Shown: positions 53,190 to 62,494, counted from the first letter of the stretch. The stretch: DNA of 64,000 nt from Actinopolymorpha pittospori (GCF_014873875.1 NZ_JADBEM010000001.1:10470717-10534716), one strand, 5' to 3'. Program-made: numbers and translations. The notes: generated by a model from the sequence alone, not told the origin.

Positions 53190-54284
53190 ATGACAGCGGT
53201 GACCGAAGCACCACGACACACGCGAACACGCCCGGTCCAGGTCGGCATCGTCGACTGTGACACGCACAACTACTGGGACGACCAGTCCGAGCTCAAGCCC
53301 TTCCTGGACCCGAGGTGGCACGAACACCTCGACACGCTCGGCCTTCGTCGCTACTCCGGCGGCTCCTACCCGCGGTTCTGGGACGACGCGATCGACACCA
53401 GGCCACCCTCGGGCCGCAGGTCGGGTTCGGACGTCGGCTTCATGGGGACCGACCTCCTCGACCGACACCACATCGCCTACGCCGTCCTCATTCCGCTCAC
53501 CTCCGTGTCGGGCCTGCTGAACCTCGACCTCGCGAACGCGATGGCGACCGCGATCAACGACTGGCAGGCCGCGCAGTGGCTGGACAAGGACGACCGCATG
53601 CGCGCGTCCATCTCGGTGGCGACCGAGGATCCCGTCGCGGCGGCGGCCGAGGTACGGCGGGTGGCACAGGACCGGCGGTTCGTGCAGGTGCAGTTCAGTG
53701 GCCGCCCGGCCGAGCCGATGGGCCGGCGTCGCTACTGGCCCATCTACGAAGCCTGCGCGGAGTTCGGGATCCCGGTGATGTCACACGCGTTCGGATCCAG
53801 CGGGCAGCCGATCACCGGCGCCGGTTGGGCGTCGTACTACATCGAGGACCACGTCGGGCCGGCGATCTCGGTCCAGGCCAACATCGTCAGCATGATCATG
53901 GAGGGCGTGTTCGACCGCTTCCCCGGCCTGCGGTTGGTCTCCGTGGAGAACGGCTTCGCGTGGGCCGCGTCCCTACGCTGGCGCATGGACCAGGCCTTCG
54001 AGCTGCTGCGCTCAGAGGTGCCCCACCTGTCCCGTAGGCCCTCGGAGTACTTCGAGGAGCACGTCTACCTCGCCACCCAGCCGGTGGAGGAGCCGGAGAA
54101 GCGGGAGTACTTCCAACAGATGCTGGAACAGTACCCCGGCTACGTCGACCGGTTGCTCTTCTCCAGCGACTACCCGCACTGGGACGGTGACGCACCCAAC
54201 CGCGCGGTGCCGCTGCTGCGCGACCCGGAGGCACGCGACAAGGTGCTCCGGCGAAACGCCCGCCGACTCTACGGACTCGCGTGA
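53190..54284 (+). CDS. Amidohydrolase-2 family protein
   Basis: This 364-residue paralogue of the preceding gene has GIVDCDTHNYW at strand 1, VMSHAFGSSGQPI with a probable metal/active-site His, ISVQANIVSMIMEGVFDRFP, and the C-terminal FSSDYPHWDG with the conserved Asp. The THNY motif again differs from the canonical HxH, as in the neighbour, so the two may form a hetero-oligomer or act in succession. It ends in an ATG-less GTGA overlap with the Rieske gene. Confidence 0.88.
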   Translation: MTAVTEAPRHTRTRPVQVGIVDCDTHNYWDDQSELKPFLDPRWHEHLDTLGLRRYSGGSYPRFWDDAIDTRPPSGRRSGSDVGFMGTDLLDRHHIAYAVLIPLTSVSGLLNLDLANAMATAINDWQAAQWLDKDDRMRASISVATEDPVAAAAEVRRVAQDRRFVQVQFSGRPAEPMGRRRYWPIYEACAEFGIPVMSHAFGSSGQPITGAGWASYYIEDHVGPAISVQANIVSMIMEGVFDRFPGLRLVSVENGFAWAASLRWRMDQAFELLRSEVPHLSRRPSEYFEEHVYLATQPVEEPEKREYFQQMLEQYPGYVDRLLFSSDYPHWDGDAPNRAVPLLRDPEARDKVLRRNARRLYGLA

Positions 54285-54751
54285 AGTACGTCGTCGCGAC
54301 CCTGGAGGAGATCGCGCCCGGTGACCGCAAGATCGTCGAGGTCGCCGGGCGCTCGATCGGCATCTTCAACGTGAGCGGGGAGCTGTTCGCCCTGCGCAAC
54401 CGCTGCCCGCACCAGGGCGCGCCCCTGTGCCAAGGATCGTTGTGGGGAACGGTCACGGCGTCGGTGCCGGGCCAGATCGAGTACACCCCGGGTGGGGAGA
54501 TCCTCAGCTGTCCCCACCACGGCTGGGAGTTCCACATCAGGACCGGTCAGTCGTGGTGTGACCCGGGACGACTCCGGGTGGGCGGCTACCGGGTCGATGT
54601 CGAGAGTGGGAAGGACCTGCTGGAGGACGATGCGCCGGACGCGGCTGGGCCGGGTGGCGAGGCCCCGGCGGGGAGGGTGAAGGGTCCCTACGTCGCGGAG
54701 ACCATCCCCGTCACGATCGAGGGCCACTACGTCGTCCTCGACGTCGCCTAG
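54281..54751 (+). CDS. Rieske [2Fe-2S] ferredoxin-like protein
   Basis: This 156-residue soluble electron carrier or cluster protein has CPHQGAPLC and CPHHGWEFHI, which supply the two Cys and two His ligands. The distance between the two motifs is about 32 residues, roughly twice the usual 15-17, because of an extra loop (TVTASVPGQIEYTPGGE). GTG at 54281 overlaps the stop of the amidohydrolase by 4 bp, so the three genes are co-translated. The link of Rieske proteins to amidohydrolases suggests oxidation of an aromatic or cyclic substrate, but no oxygenase is encoded here. Confidence 0.9.
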   Translation: MKYVVATLEEIAPGDRKIVEVAGRSIGIFNVSGELFALRNRCPHQGAPLCQGSLWGTVTASVPGQIEYTPGGEILSCPHHGWEFHIRTGQSWCDPGRLRVGGYRVDVESGKDLLEDDAPDAAGPGGEAPAGRVKGPYVAETIPVTIEGHYVVLDVA

Positions 54752-54884
54752 CCTCGATCCTGGATCCGACCATTCATGGTCTTCGTTGTGGGCTTGATGG
54801 CGTGGGCGTGGTGCTGTGGGCTGCGCTCGGAGAGCGCCCTGCCCGCGTCGTGCTAACGGCTGCCAAGATCGTCCGGCGCCAGAT

Positions 54885-55277
54885 CTATGAAGCCTTCGGC
54901 TCGGTGTCAGCAGCGAGCTGCGCGGCGCGCTGATGGGAGATTCCAAGCAACTGCCCGATGTCACGCAGCGGCAGGCCGGCATCAACCAGTTCACGCACGG
55001 CCGCCCGCGACTCCTCTGCCGCACGTGACTTCGCCAGGTCAGATTCCACCCGCAGCTTCTCCGCACGGGCAAGATGTGCATGAACCGAGTCCGGCAACCG
55101 ATGCGAGACCACCAGCTCGAAGGAGTCGGGTTCGACGTCACGCATGACCGCGATGAGGTCGCGGGCCATGGCATCGACCTCGCGCAGATGCCGTGCCTGG
55201 GTCGAACGGTCAATCTCCCGAATCCGGATCAGCCAGAAGCGGCCGTCGCGTTCGACGCTCGCATGGTAGGTATCCAT
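54885..55277 (-). CDS. HicB-like antitoxin with C-terminal helix-turn-helix
   Basis: This 130-residue protein starts MDTYHASVERDGRFWLIRI, an N-terminal HicB-like fold, and ends with RELVDAGLPLRDIGQLLGIS followed by HQRAAQL, a helix-turn-helix for autoregulation. A helical, Arg/Glu-rich middle region is probably the dimer interface. The ATG at 55277 sits inside the stop of the decayed hicA (TGATG), the normal arrangement of a hicA-hicB operon. It is intact although the toxin gene is not. Confidence 0.8.
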   Translation of the reverse strand: MDTYHASVERDGRFWLIRIREIDRSTQARHLREVDAMARDLIAVMRDVEPDSFELVVSHRLPDSVHAHLARAEKLRVESDLAKSRAAEESRAAVRELVDAGLPLRDIGQLLGISHQRAAQLAADTEPKAS

Positions 55278-55401
55278 CACCGCCACCATCCCCTCCCCAG
55301 GACAGGCTCGCACTCTTTGAAGATCTCCCGCCCGACCTCCCACTGCTTACCCTGAGCCTTGGCCTCGCGGTCGATCTTCGGATCAGGTCTCGGCGCTTCA
55401 T
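55277..55401 (-). pseudogene. hicA toxin gene, internally deleted and frameshifted
   Basis: An ATG at 55401 with GGAGGTGTC directly before it starts MKRRDLIR, the usual HicA N-terminus. One base is then missing, and in the shifted frame the sequence continues KIDREAKAQGKQWEV followed directly by GREIFKECEPVLGRGWWR and a TGA. This is the HicA C-terminus, so the central 20-30 residues with the catalytic His are absent. The gene cannot give an active toxin. Confidence 0.75.
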
Positions 55402-55563
55402 GACACCTCCGTCTAGATCACACTTGACAAGCAAGGCAAGTGCACACTAGACGACACGCCGCCGGGTCCACGATGCGTACGGCTGTAGGCCCGCAGCGGC
55501 AGGCCGGCGGTTCGGTCGCCCGTGTCCGGGAGATCATCGAACCGCCGGCCCGGGAAGCGTCGC

Positions 55564-58302
55564 TCAGTCGACGACCGGGGTGGCGCCGAAGTCGTAGAGC
55601 TCCTGCAGTGAGTGGGTGATGTCCACGACCGGCTCACCCTCCTGGATGTCGCCCCGGCGGTAGGCGAGGGCGTAGGCCGGGAACTGGCCGAAGATGCTCG
55701 GCACCATCGTGGTGAACTTGCCTGGGCTGCCCTGCCAGCCGATCCGGTCCAGGGCGAAGAACTCGATGCCGCCCATGCCCTGCAGCGCGCCGTAGGCGGC
55801 CCACAACGGGACGGACTCGGCCTTGAAGCGGTTCGGGTTCGGCCACCCGGTCTCGGAGACGGTCTGTGGATGCCCGGCGATGCGGTGGAACTTCACCACC
55901 GTGGCGTCGGGGTCCCTGAGGGTGGAGCGGCTCTCGAAGGTCTGGCCGATGTCGATCATGTAGTCGGCGCCGAACCCCTCGTGCCGGCCGGTGAAGTACG
56001 CGTCGTGGCGGTCCACGACGTCGCCGGCGGTGTAGGTGTAGCGCTCGAGCGCGTCCATCGTGGAGGGCTGCGCGGTGATCCAGTTGCTCGGGGTGACGAG
56101 GCTGCGGACTCCGAGTTCCTCGCGGTAGTAGCGGGCGGTGTCGGCGTAGAAGCCGCGCTGCTGCTGGGTGAGGAACTCCCGCTGGTCGCGCATCCGGTGC
56201 TTCATCGGGCTGTCGGTCGGGTGGGCGTCGGAGGTCATCATCCACGCCTCCTGCACCACCATCCGGCCCTCGGCGGGCACGTCGCCGTCGACTCCGCTGC
56301 CGGCGCCCCAGGCGGACAGGGCCGCGGCCGGCGAGCCGTAGCACCTGGCCAGGAAGGCGCCGAACGCCGCGTCGAGCACGCGCAGGTGGACCTCCGGGAT
56401 GTTGGTGCGGGTGAAGGTCCAGAAGAAGAAGCTGTCCTCGTTCTGGATCTCCACCATGGCCACCGCCGGGTCCGCGGCCAGCGCCAGACCTGTGTGGGGG
56501 TTGGGCGTGGTGAGCAGGGCCCGCGCCCAGGACCGGTGCACGGCCTGGAAGTCCGGGTCGAACATCACCAGGGCGAACGGTGTCCTGTTGGCGATGTCGT
56601 CGTAGCCGGGGAAGCCGGTGGCCGAGCCGAGCTGGACCCACAGCGGGAAGTAGTAGCTGAGGTTGACGTAGATGCCGGCCCGCTTCATCGCGGCGACGAA
56701 GGCGTGCAGTTGGTCCAGGTAGTGGGCGTCCACGCTGAGGTCGGAGGCGCCGTCGGCGAAGATCTGCCCGTGGATGCGGACCAGGTTGACGCCCCGCTTG
56801 GCGAGGAACCGCGCGAGGTAGTCGACCGAACCGGGGTCCTGCCGGACGATCTCGGGTCCGGCGTTCACGGCCCAGAACCGCACCGGCCTGCGGTCGCCCA
56901 GGACGAAGCCGCCACGCCGCGCGGTGACGAAACCGTTCCGGCCCGCGACGTCCTCGTTGAGGTGGGACAGGTCGATCGGTGAGGAGGCGAACGCGTCGGC
57001 GCCGACCTCGAACGGTGCGAACCCCTCTGCCGCCTCACCGCCGTACTCGCCTGGTTTGAACTTCCCGCGGGGGACGAACTGGCCCGGCGTGAGCAGGAAC
57101 GCGTCGAAGCAGGCGGTCAGCGCCTCACCGGGGCCGGCGAGCAGCCGGAGTTCGAAGGACCGGCGGCCGGCGGCGAGCCGGACGGTACCGGCGTGGAACC
57201 AGTTCGCGTTGAGGAACCGCCGGATGTAGGTGTTGTCGGCCAGACCGAAGGAGTCGTCGAGGACATGCCACTCCCCCTCGTCGAAGCGCCACCGGAACGG
57301 CCCGTGGTGCCAGAACTTGCGGATCCACAGGTGGTACTCCCCCTCCTCCGCCACGTCGACGTCGTACCGCGCGAAGGCCTCCGGATCGTCGGCGCCACGG
57401 GTGCCCTCGTTGCTGAGCCACTCCCCTCCGGAGAGCAGGTGACGCTCCTGCTCGGTGGGCGAGAACTCCGTGTGCGAAGGGAAGTTCGTCTCGGCCGGGG
57501 CCTCACCCTCCCACCAGACGAAGGGGATGTCCTCGCCGTCGGGGCCGTCGTCGCGCAGCGGCGACCGCGAGATCACCGTGTAGAGAGTGTCGGCCGGCAG
57601 GCTGATCCGCCCGCCGCCCTGGACGTGCTCGATCGGCAAGGAACGGTTGACGTACCCGTTTCCGTCGAGGGCGTAGGCGTGGGCGCCGGGAAGGTGGGCG
57701 AACTCGAGGCTCGCCTCGATCCTGCGGATGCCGACGGGGTGGTCGCCGACGCCGGTGATGGTGTCACCCTCGACCTGCCAGCCGAGGGGCTGCTCCTCCG
57801 TCACGGCCTGCACCAGGACCCGTGCGGACCGGCCGATCGGCTGGCCGTCGAGGGCGGTCACCACGATCGAGGCGTACTCGTTGGCGCAGTCGATCACCAC
57901 GTCGGACAGCTCACGTCGCCCGGCGGCGCCGAGAAAACCGAACGCACCCTGTGTGCACGGAGTGTCCACGCTCACCACGCCATCGCCGTAGGACCAGGTG
58001 AGCTGGCCGGAGGCGCTGCGAATCGTCTTCGCATCCCTGTCGATCAGGGCGGAGAGGTCCTTCGCCCGCACCGCGGCGGTGTCGGCGGTGAACGTGTTGC
58101 GAACGGGCCCGACGAGGAAGCTCCAGGGGTCGACGTCCACCGCGGCCGTGGCGGCCTGGGCCGCGCGTTCGGTGCTCAGCCAGGGAACCGACAGCGCCGA
58201 TCCTCCGGCCACCCCGAGGACGAACGCGCGTTGGACGAACGCCCGGCGGGACAGGTCGTTCCTGGGTTCTTCGACTGGCTCCTGCGGGTGGAGCGGGCGC
58301 AT
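55564..58302 (-). CDS. Large Tat-exported glycoside hydrolase (GH5-like barrel)
   Basis: This 912-residue protein has a twin-arginine signal (LSRRAFVQRAFVLGVAGGS). The first 250 residues form beta-rich domains, then a carbohydrate-binding-like region (EEGEYHLWIRKFWHHGPFRW). A TIM barrel follows from about residue 480: RFWAVNAGPEIV, GVNLVRIHGQIFADG, VEIQNEDSFFFWTF with Asn-Glu as expected acid/base, and VSETGWPNPN with a likely nucleophile Glu. The pattern fits GH5/clan A. AAGGAG precedes the ATG. It is divergent from a sugar-binding lipoprotein gene. Confidence 0.82.
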   Translation of the reverse strand: MRPLHPQEPVEEPRNDLSRRAFVQRAFVLGVAGGSALSVPWLSTERAAQAATAAVDVDPWSFLVGPVRNTFTADTAAVRAKDLSALIDRDAKTIRSASGQLTWSYGDGVVSVDTPCTQGAFGFLGAAGRRELSDVVIDCANEYASIVVTALDGQPIGRSARVLVQAVTEEQPLGWQVEGDTITGVGDHPVGIRRIEASLEFAHLPGAHAYALDGNGYVNRSLPIEHVQGGGRISLPADTLYTVISRSPLRDDGPDGEDIPFVWWEGEAPAETNFPSHTEFSPTEQERHLLSGGEWLSNEGTRGADDPEAFARYDVDVAEEGEYHLWIRKFWHHGPFRWRFDEGEWHVLDDSFGLADNTYIRRFLNANWFHAGTVRLAAGRRSFELRLLAGPGEALTACFDAFLLTPGQFVPRGKFKPGEYGGEAAEGFAPFEVGADAFASSPIDLSHLNEDVAGRNGFVTARRGGFVLGDRRPVRFWAVNAGPEIVRQDPGSVDYLARFLAKRGVNLVRIHGQIFADGASDLSVDAHYLDQLHAFVAAMKRAGIYVNLSYYFPLWVQLGSATGFPGYDDIANRTPFALVMFDPDFQAVHRSWARALLTTPNPHTGLALAADPAVAMVEIQNEDSFFFWTFTRTNIPEVHLRVLDAAFGAFLARCYGSPAAALSAWGAGSGVDGDVPAEGRMVVQEAWMMTSDAHPTDSPMKHRMRDQREFLTQQQRGFYADTARYYREELGVRSLVTPSNWITAQPSTMDALERYTYTAGDVVDRHDAYFTGRHEGFGADYMIDIGQTFESRSTLRDPDATVVKFHRIAGHPQTVSETGWPNPNRFKAESVPLWAAYGALQGMGGIEFFALDRIGWQGSPGKFTTMVPSIFGQFPAYALAYRRGDIQEGEPVVDITHSLQELYDFGATPVVD

Positions 58303-58714
58303 CTTCGTGTCTCCTTCGGGTCGGTCACCTTCTGGTCGGTCAACTCGCGGCAGGACACGTCGGTGATGACAGGTCTTACTGGCCGACCCAGGGCGGCTCG
58401 GCGCCGGAATCGCTCATCGCAAGGTCGCCTTGACAGTTGTGCGTCGGCTGGTGGCAGCACGGTCCGCGCGCCGGTGGCCACTGGCCGGTGAGCGCGATCG
58501 GCTGGAACCGTGAGCGTACGCCGCGATCTGTGACGGACCAGGGATTCGGCCGTGGCCGATATCGGGCGGCAGCTTCTCCTGCATTCCCTCGCTACCTAGC
58601 CTGACGACGAACCTGAGGACCCACGACAGCTGACGACAGCTGATCGACCCTGAGCCGACCTCGCCGTTCCGACGGGACGCCGAGCGCGGGTGCAGCCGGA
58701 AAGGAGCGCCAGCC
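58303..58714. other. Divergent control region, 412 bp
   Basis: The region lies between the divergent glycosidase and solute-binding genes. A tandem 10-bp direct repeat (ACGACAGCTG at 58623-58632 and 58633-58642) lies about 75 bp before the lipoprotein start, each unit holding a CAGCTG palindrome; it may bind a regulator. Nothing else was recognised. Confidence 0.45.
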
Positions 58715-60433
58715 ATGGCGGAAGCCACAACGACGGACTCCAGGAGGCAGGCCTGGCGGGGAACACTGACCCGCCGGAGCGCGCTTCGCGCGTTCGCCGC
58801 CGGTGGCGTGTGGCTCGCGGGTGGCGCAGTGCTGTCTGGATGTCAGCGGGAGACCAGTGGTGGCTCCTCCTCCGAGGTCACCCTCAAGATCGGTGGCGCG
58901 ACCGGCGCGGAGCCCTATCCGGTGATGCCGAGCGCGGCGATCCAGAAGAAGGACGCGAACGCCAAGGGGTACGCCGAGGCGCTGACCAGCTGGCTGGACG
59001 ACAACCCCGGCGTCAAGCTCACCCACATCAAGGCGGACGTGCAGAACACCGATGCGCTCGTCGCCTCGATCGGTGGCGGGACGGCACCCGACCTGTTCAT
59101 CGGCAACGTGCTCGGCAGCTGGGGTACCGGTCCGATCCGGGACGCGTTCGTCCAGGGTCTCGCGGCCGACGTCACCGATCTGGCGAGCAAGTACGGCTTC
59201 GCCAAGAAGCTCAACCCGGTGGTCAAGCCGGCGTGGGACTTCTGGGCGGTCGACGGCAAGCGCTTCGGCCTCCCGTATGAGTACTCCGGCGCCGGCCAGG
59301 GGCTCTACTACCGGCGGGACTTCCTCGAGGCCGCCGGCATCGAGGACATCCCCTTCGACCACACGTGGACGTGGTCGCGGGTGCGGGAGATCGCCAAGGC
59401 GACGACGGCCGGTGACCGCAAGGGCATCGCCCTGGTCAACTGGAACTTCTGGGCGCCGTTGTCGGCCAACGGGCACGGCCTGCTCACCCAACTGCCCGCA
59501 CCGGACCAGAAGTGGCACTGGAAGGCGGACTACGCGACGTACCGAGACACGTGGGTGAAGGCCGTCGAGCTCTTCCGCGGCATGCTCTACACCGACCAGT
59601 CGGTACGCACCGACATCACGTTCACCGACCAGCAGGCCAGCGACGCCTTCGGCCGGGCCCAGGTCGGCATGTGGATGGGCAACCCGGCCGCGCTCACCCA
59701 CAGCCCGAACGACCCGTCGATGTCGAAGTTCGTCTCGCTGAACAAGAAGCCCTACGAGGAGGTCGTCAGCTGGATCCCGGTGCCCTACGGCGACCAGGGC
59801 TACTTCGACGGCACCGCCCGCTACAGCGCGGCGATGATCTCCTTCCGGCCCGACGCCGACGACGCCGTGCTCGACAAGGCGGTCAGCCTGCACGCGTACA
59901 TGATGGGGCCGGGCCTCACCACGCAGATGAAGGTCATCAACGATCAGACCAAGGACCTGCGCAACGTGTACGGCGGCTACGTCGGCGGCTCGATGATCCC
60001 GACCAACACGATGATCCCGATCTTCGCCGAGAGCCTGACCGACCTGCCCGGAAGCGCGGAGGAGGCGTGGGGCAAGTCGATCGTGGACGCCTACTCGGCC
60101 GGGACGAAGCTCGCCCCGACCCCGCCCAGGGAGCTGTTCTTCCCCGCCGAGCAGAACCCCGGGCCTTCCGGTACGGCATCCGACGACGCCATCAACCGCT
60201 TCGCCTTCGAACGCAGCGGTGTCGACGTGGCCGCGGACTTCGCGAAGCTGGAACGCACGCTGAACAAGACGTATGGGAGTTTCAGTTCGAGCATCGAGGC
60301 GGACACGTTCTCGGCGGCGGCCAAGAAGTACTACGGCGAACTCGACAAGCTGTTCCGCGAGGAGGCGACGGAGTTCCACACCGAGGTCTACGGACCGTGG
60401 TATTCCGACAAGGTTCTCCCGGCACTGAACTGA
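58715..60433 (+). CDS. Extracellular solute-binding lipoprotein (family 1), orphan
   Basis: This 572-residue protein has a TRRSALRAFAAGG Tat-like signal and lipobox LSGC (Cys about residue 45), followed by ETSGGSSSEV. The mature part resembles long sugar-binding proteins (WKADYATYRDTWVKAVELFR, SWIPVPYGDQG). AAGGAG precedes the ATG. Unlike the other binding proteins in the window it has no permease genes beside it; the next gene is convergent. It may serve a transporter encoded elsewhere or act as a polysaccharide sensor with the divergent glycosidase. Confidence 0.87.
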   Translation: MAEATTTDSRRQAWRGTLTRRSALRAFAAGGVWLAGGAVLSGCQRETSGGSSSEVTLKIGGATGAEPYPVMPSAAIQKKDANAKGYAEALTSWLDDNPGVKLTHIKADVQNTDALVASIGGGTAPDLFIGNVLGSWGTGPIRDAFVQGLAADVTDLASKYGFAKKLNPVVKPAWDFWAVDGKRFGLPYEYSGAGQGLYYRRDFLEAAGIEDIPFDHTWTWSRVREIAKATTAGDRKGIALVNWNFWAPLSANGHGLLTQLPAPDQKWHWKADYATYRDTWVKAVELFRGMLYTDQSVRTDITFTDQQASDAFGRAQVGMWMGNPAALTHSPNDPSMSKFVSLNKKPYEEVVSWIPVPYGDQGYFDGTARYSAAMISFRPDADDAVLDKAVSLHAYMMGPGLTTQMKVINDQTKDLRNVYGGYVGGSMIPTNTMIPIFAESLTDLPGSAEEAWGKSIVDAYSAGTKLAPTPPRELFFPAEQNPGPSGTASDDAINRFAFERSGVDVAADFAKLERTLNKTYGSFSSSIEADTFSAAAKKYYGELDKLFREEATEFHTEVYGPWYSDKVLPALN

Positions 60434-60453
60434 CGACTACGAGCGACGACGCC

Positions 60454-61542
60454 TCACCTGGACCTGTGCAGTGCGGTGCGCGCTGTCCTTCCGCGCTGCC
60501 GACGGATGCCAACGACCGTGACCGTGAGGATCCCGGCGACGGCGAGCGCCCCGGCGAGAGTCAGGGCCAGCGGGAGGGGTTCACCAAGAGTCGCGGGTAG
60601 GCCAAACGCTCCACGTTCCTCAGGAAAAGTGAGTGTGCCGGCGGCCGTACGGGTGATCTTCCCGCTCTTCAGGATGAGCTGGAACTTCCACTCGCGGTCG
60701 GGCAGGTCCTTCTCCGTCACCGCGACGGCGACCTTTCCGCGCTGGTTGGGCGCCAGGGTCAGAGTGCCGATGGTGCGGTAGGGGCCGACGCTGAGGGAGC
60801 CGTTGTTGTCCTTGAGGCTCAGCTGGCCGGTGATGTCGAGCGCGCGTTTGCCGTTGTTGTGGGCATCGGCCACGACCTGTGGAACGCCGTCCTCGGTTCG
60901 CTGCGGAATGACCTGGCCGATCTTGAAGTCCGACGGCGGTTCGCCGCCTGGTCCGACGTCGAGGTACGTCCGGATGCCGACCCGGTGCACCTGTGCGACG
61001 TTGCCGTTCGGGCCCGGCTTGGCCGAAGACACCTCCGCCCAGATCACGGCGTACCGCTCCCCCTCACTCGCCTTCTTGGGGACGGCGATCCGGGTCGTCA
61101 CGGTCGCCCGGCCCTGTGGCTTCAAGTCGAGCTTGGTGTGGTCGAGGCTGATCCAGGTGGTCAGCTCGTTCGGAGTACGGCCCGGTGCGAAGACGAACTT
61201 ACCGTCCTTGAGTTCGGCGGCCGCAGCGTAAACCTGCGCGCGGAGCTTGTTGCTCGAGGTGCTGACCACCTGAAAGCGCCGAGTGAACGCGGTGCCCGGG
61301 TTGACGTGATCGACGATGTAGATCCGCGCGCGCGGATCGTCGGCTCGGCTCATCGGAGCTTCGAGCAACCTCACGCCAAGGTCGCCGTCGACCTTCGAGT
61401 GGGGCGGGCGACCCTGGTCAGGGTCGCCCGCATCACCGTCGGCCGCGGCTGGGACGGCGGCCGCTGCCTGAAGGAGGACGACAAACAGCACTGCGAGTCC
61501 GCCCAGTCGGCCGACCACTCCGGCCGCTGGTCTTCTAGGCAA
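60454..61542 (-). CDS. DUF916-like membrane-anchored surface protein
   Basis: This 362-residue protein (TTG start at 61542 overlapping the stop of the upstream gene; a GTG at 61518 is an alternative) has an N-terminal signal, a beta-rich ectodomain (VDHVNPGTAFTRRFQVVSTS, FVFAPGRTPNELTTWISL, KKASEGERYAVIWAEVSS) and a C-terminal membrane segment (LPLALTLAGALAVAGIL) followed by a basic tail. The ectodomain resembles DUF916/WxL-interacting proteins of Gram-positive surfaces. It is translated together with a WxL-like secreted protein, the usual partner. Confidence 0.75.
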   Translation of the reverse strand: MPRRPAAGVVGRLGGLAVLFVVLLQAAAAVPAAADGDAGDPDQGRPPHSKVDGDLGVRLLEAPMSRADDPRARIYIVDHVNPGTAFTRRFQVVSTSSNKLRAQVYAAAAELKDGKFVFAPGRTPNELTTWISLDHTKLDLKPQGRATVTTRIAVPKKASEGERYAVIWAEVSSAKPGPNGNVAQVHRVGIRTYLDVGPGGEPPSDFKIGQVIPQRTEDGVPQVVADAHNNGKRALDITGQLSLKDNNGSLSVGPYRTIGTLTLAPNQRGKVAVAVTEKDLPDREWKFQLILKSGKITRTAAGTLTFPEERGAFGLPATLGEPLPLALTLAGALAVAGILTVTVVGIRRQRGRTARTALHRSR

Positions 61543-62110
61543 CGGAGTGGTTGACCGTGCCGGTGTAGATGCCGGCCACAGCAGTGGCTGGAACGTTGAC
61601 CACGAGGGTCGGGTTCCAGGTCGCCGAGTTGGGGCCGTCCCCATCGGTCTTGCTGAACGCGGTCTGCTCCGTGTCGATCGCCACCGCATCACCGGCGAGG
61701 GGCTGACCGGCCACGAACGTTCCGTCGCCTGTCTCCGCGGTGGAGTCGCCGGACCAGTAGTCCACGGCGGTGTTCGGGACGGTCTCGGCCGGCGTGCCAG
61801 CGCCGGTGGTCCATCCACCCGTAGCCGCGATCACGGTGGCCTCCCACGTCGCGTCCAGCGTTGCGCGGCCGTCGTCGACCGTCACCGGTCCGAGCGGCCC
61901 GGTGATCACTGTGCCGGCGGCACCGGACCCGAGGTCAACAGTGTCGGGCACCGTGATCTCCAACTCGCCCGCGGTGATGGTGAAGGTCACCGTGGTCGGA
62001 CAGGTCGTGGCCTCGGCGCAGGTGGCTGCCTGGGCGGGTGCGGCGAACACCGCGGTTGCAGCCACCAGGGCTGCGGCACCCACCAAAGGCATGAGAATAC
62101 GTTTCGACAC
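61535..62110 (-). CDS. WxL-like secreted surface protein
   Basis: This 191-residue protein starts at GTG with GGGGGGAA upstream, has a Sec signal (ILMPLVGAAALVAATAVFAA, cleavage at AQA-AT) and an early disulphide pair (CAEATTC). The C-terminus VAGIYTGTVNHSVA matches the end of WxL-type domains, and a Trp in ATWEATV fits the first conserved Trp. WxL proteins bind the cell wall noncovalently and work with DUF916 proteins, one of which follows here. The mature protein is acidic and Thr-rich. Confidence 0.75.
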   Translation of the reverse strand: MSKRILMPLVGAAALVAATAVFAAPAQAATCAEATTCPTTVTFTITAGELEITVPDTVDLGSGAAGTVITGPLGPVTVDDGRATLDATWEATVIAATGGWTTGAGTPAETVPNTAVDYWSGDSTAETGDGTFVAGQPLAGDAVAIDTEQTAFSKTDGDGPNSATWNPTLVVNVPATAVAGIYTGTVNHSVA

Positions 62111-62494
62111 TACTGTTCCCCCCGTCGCAATTCCGGTCCTGGTAGGACCGGCGGCTTTCGGTCCGAATCCTGCACTCAACACACTTGGGGCAAACGCCGG
62201 TTATGCAGAATGTGGACACGCTCATTGCCTTGGGAAACTGACCGGCTTGCCGCCGTCGTCTCAGGGCGGGTCCAGTCCTCGCACTCGGCCGGAATACCCA
62301 GCAATTCGACGTCCTGCGGACTGTGAGGCCGGAGTGCGGTCTACGCCCTCCGTTGCCGCGAACGGCGAGCTGTCCGGTCCCGGCCAGGCCTTGCGTGTAA
62401 CGAAAATCGGTCCACCTCGTTGACCCCGCTGGGAGCCGGGCCCGGCGAGCGGCGCGGCCCCGACGCATGAGTTCAGGAAGGGCCGCTGACCCAG
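62111..62494. other. Divergent intergenic region, 384 bp
   Basis: The region contains the leader of the WxL-like gene, including a perfect 8-bp hairpin CCGGTCCT-GGT-AGGACCGG at 62133-62151 about 25 bp before its start, which may affect translation or mRNA stability. The promoter of the PAP2 gene should lie at the right end. No further gene is evident. Confidence 0.45.

Noticed and set aside
55402..55563. Possible further small gene between hicA remnant and the glycosidase
   Set aside because: No frame with a start and ribosome site; the stretch probably contains the hicAB promoter and the end of the glycosidase transcript.
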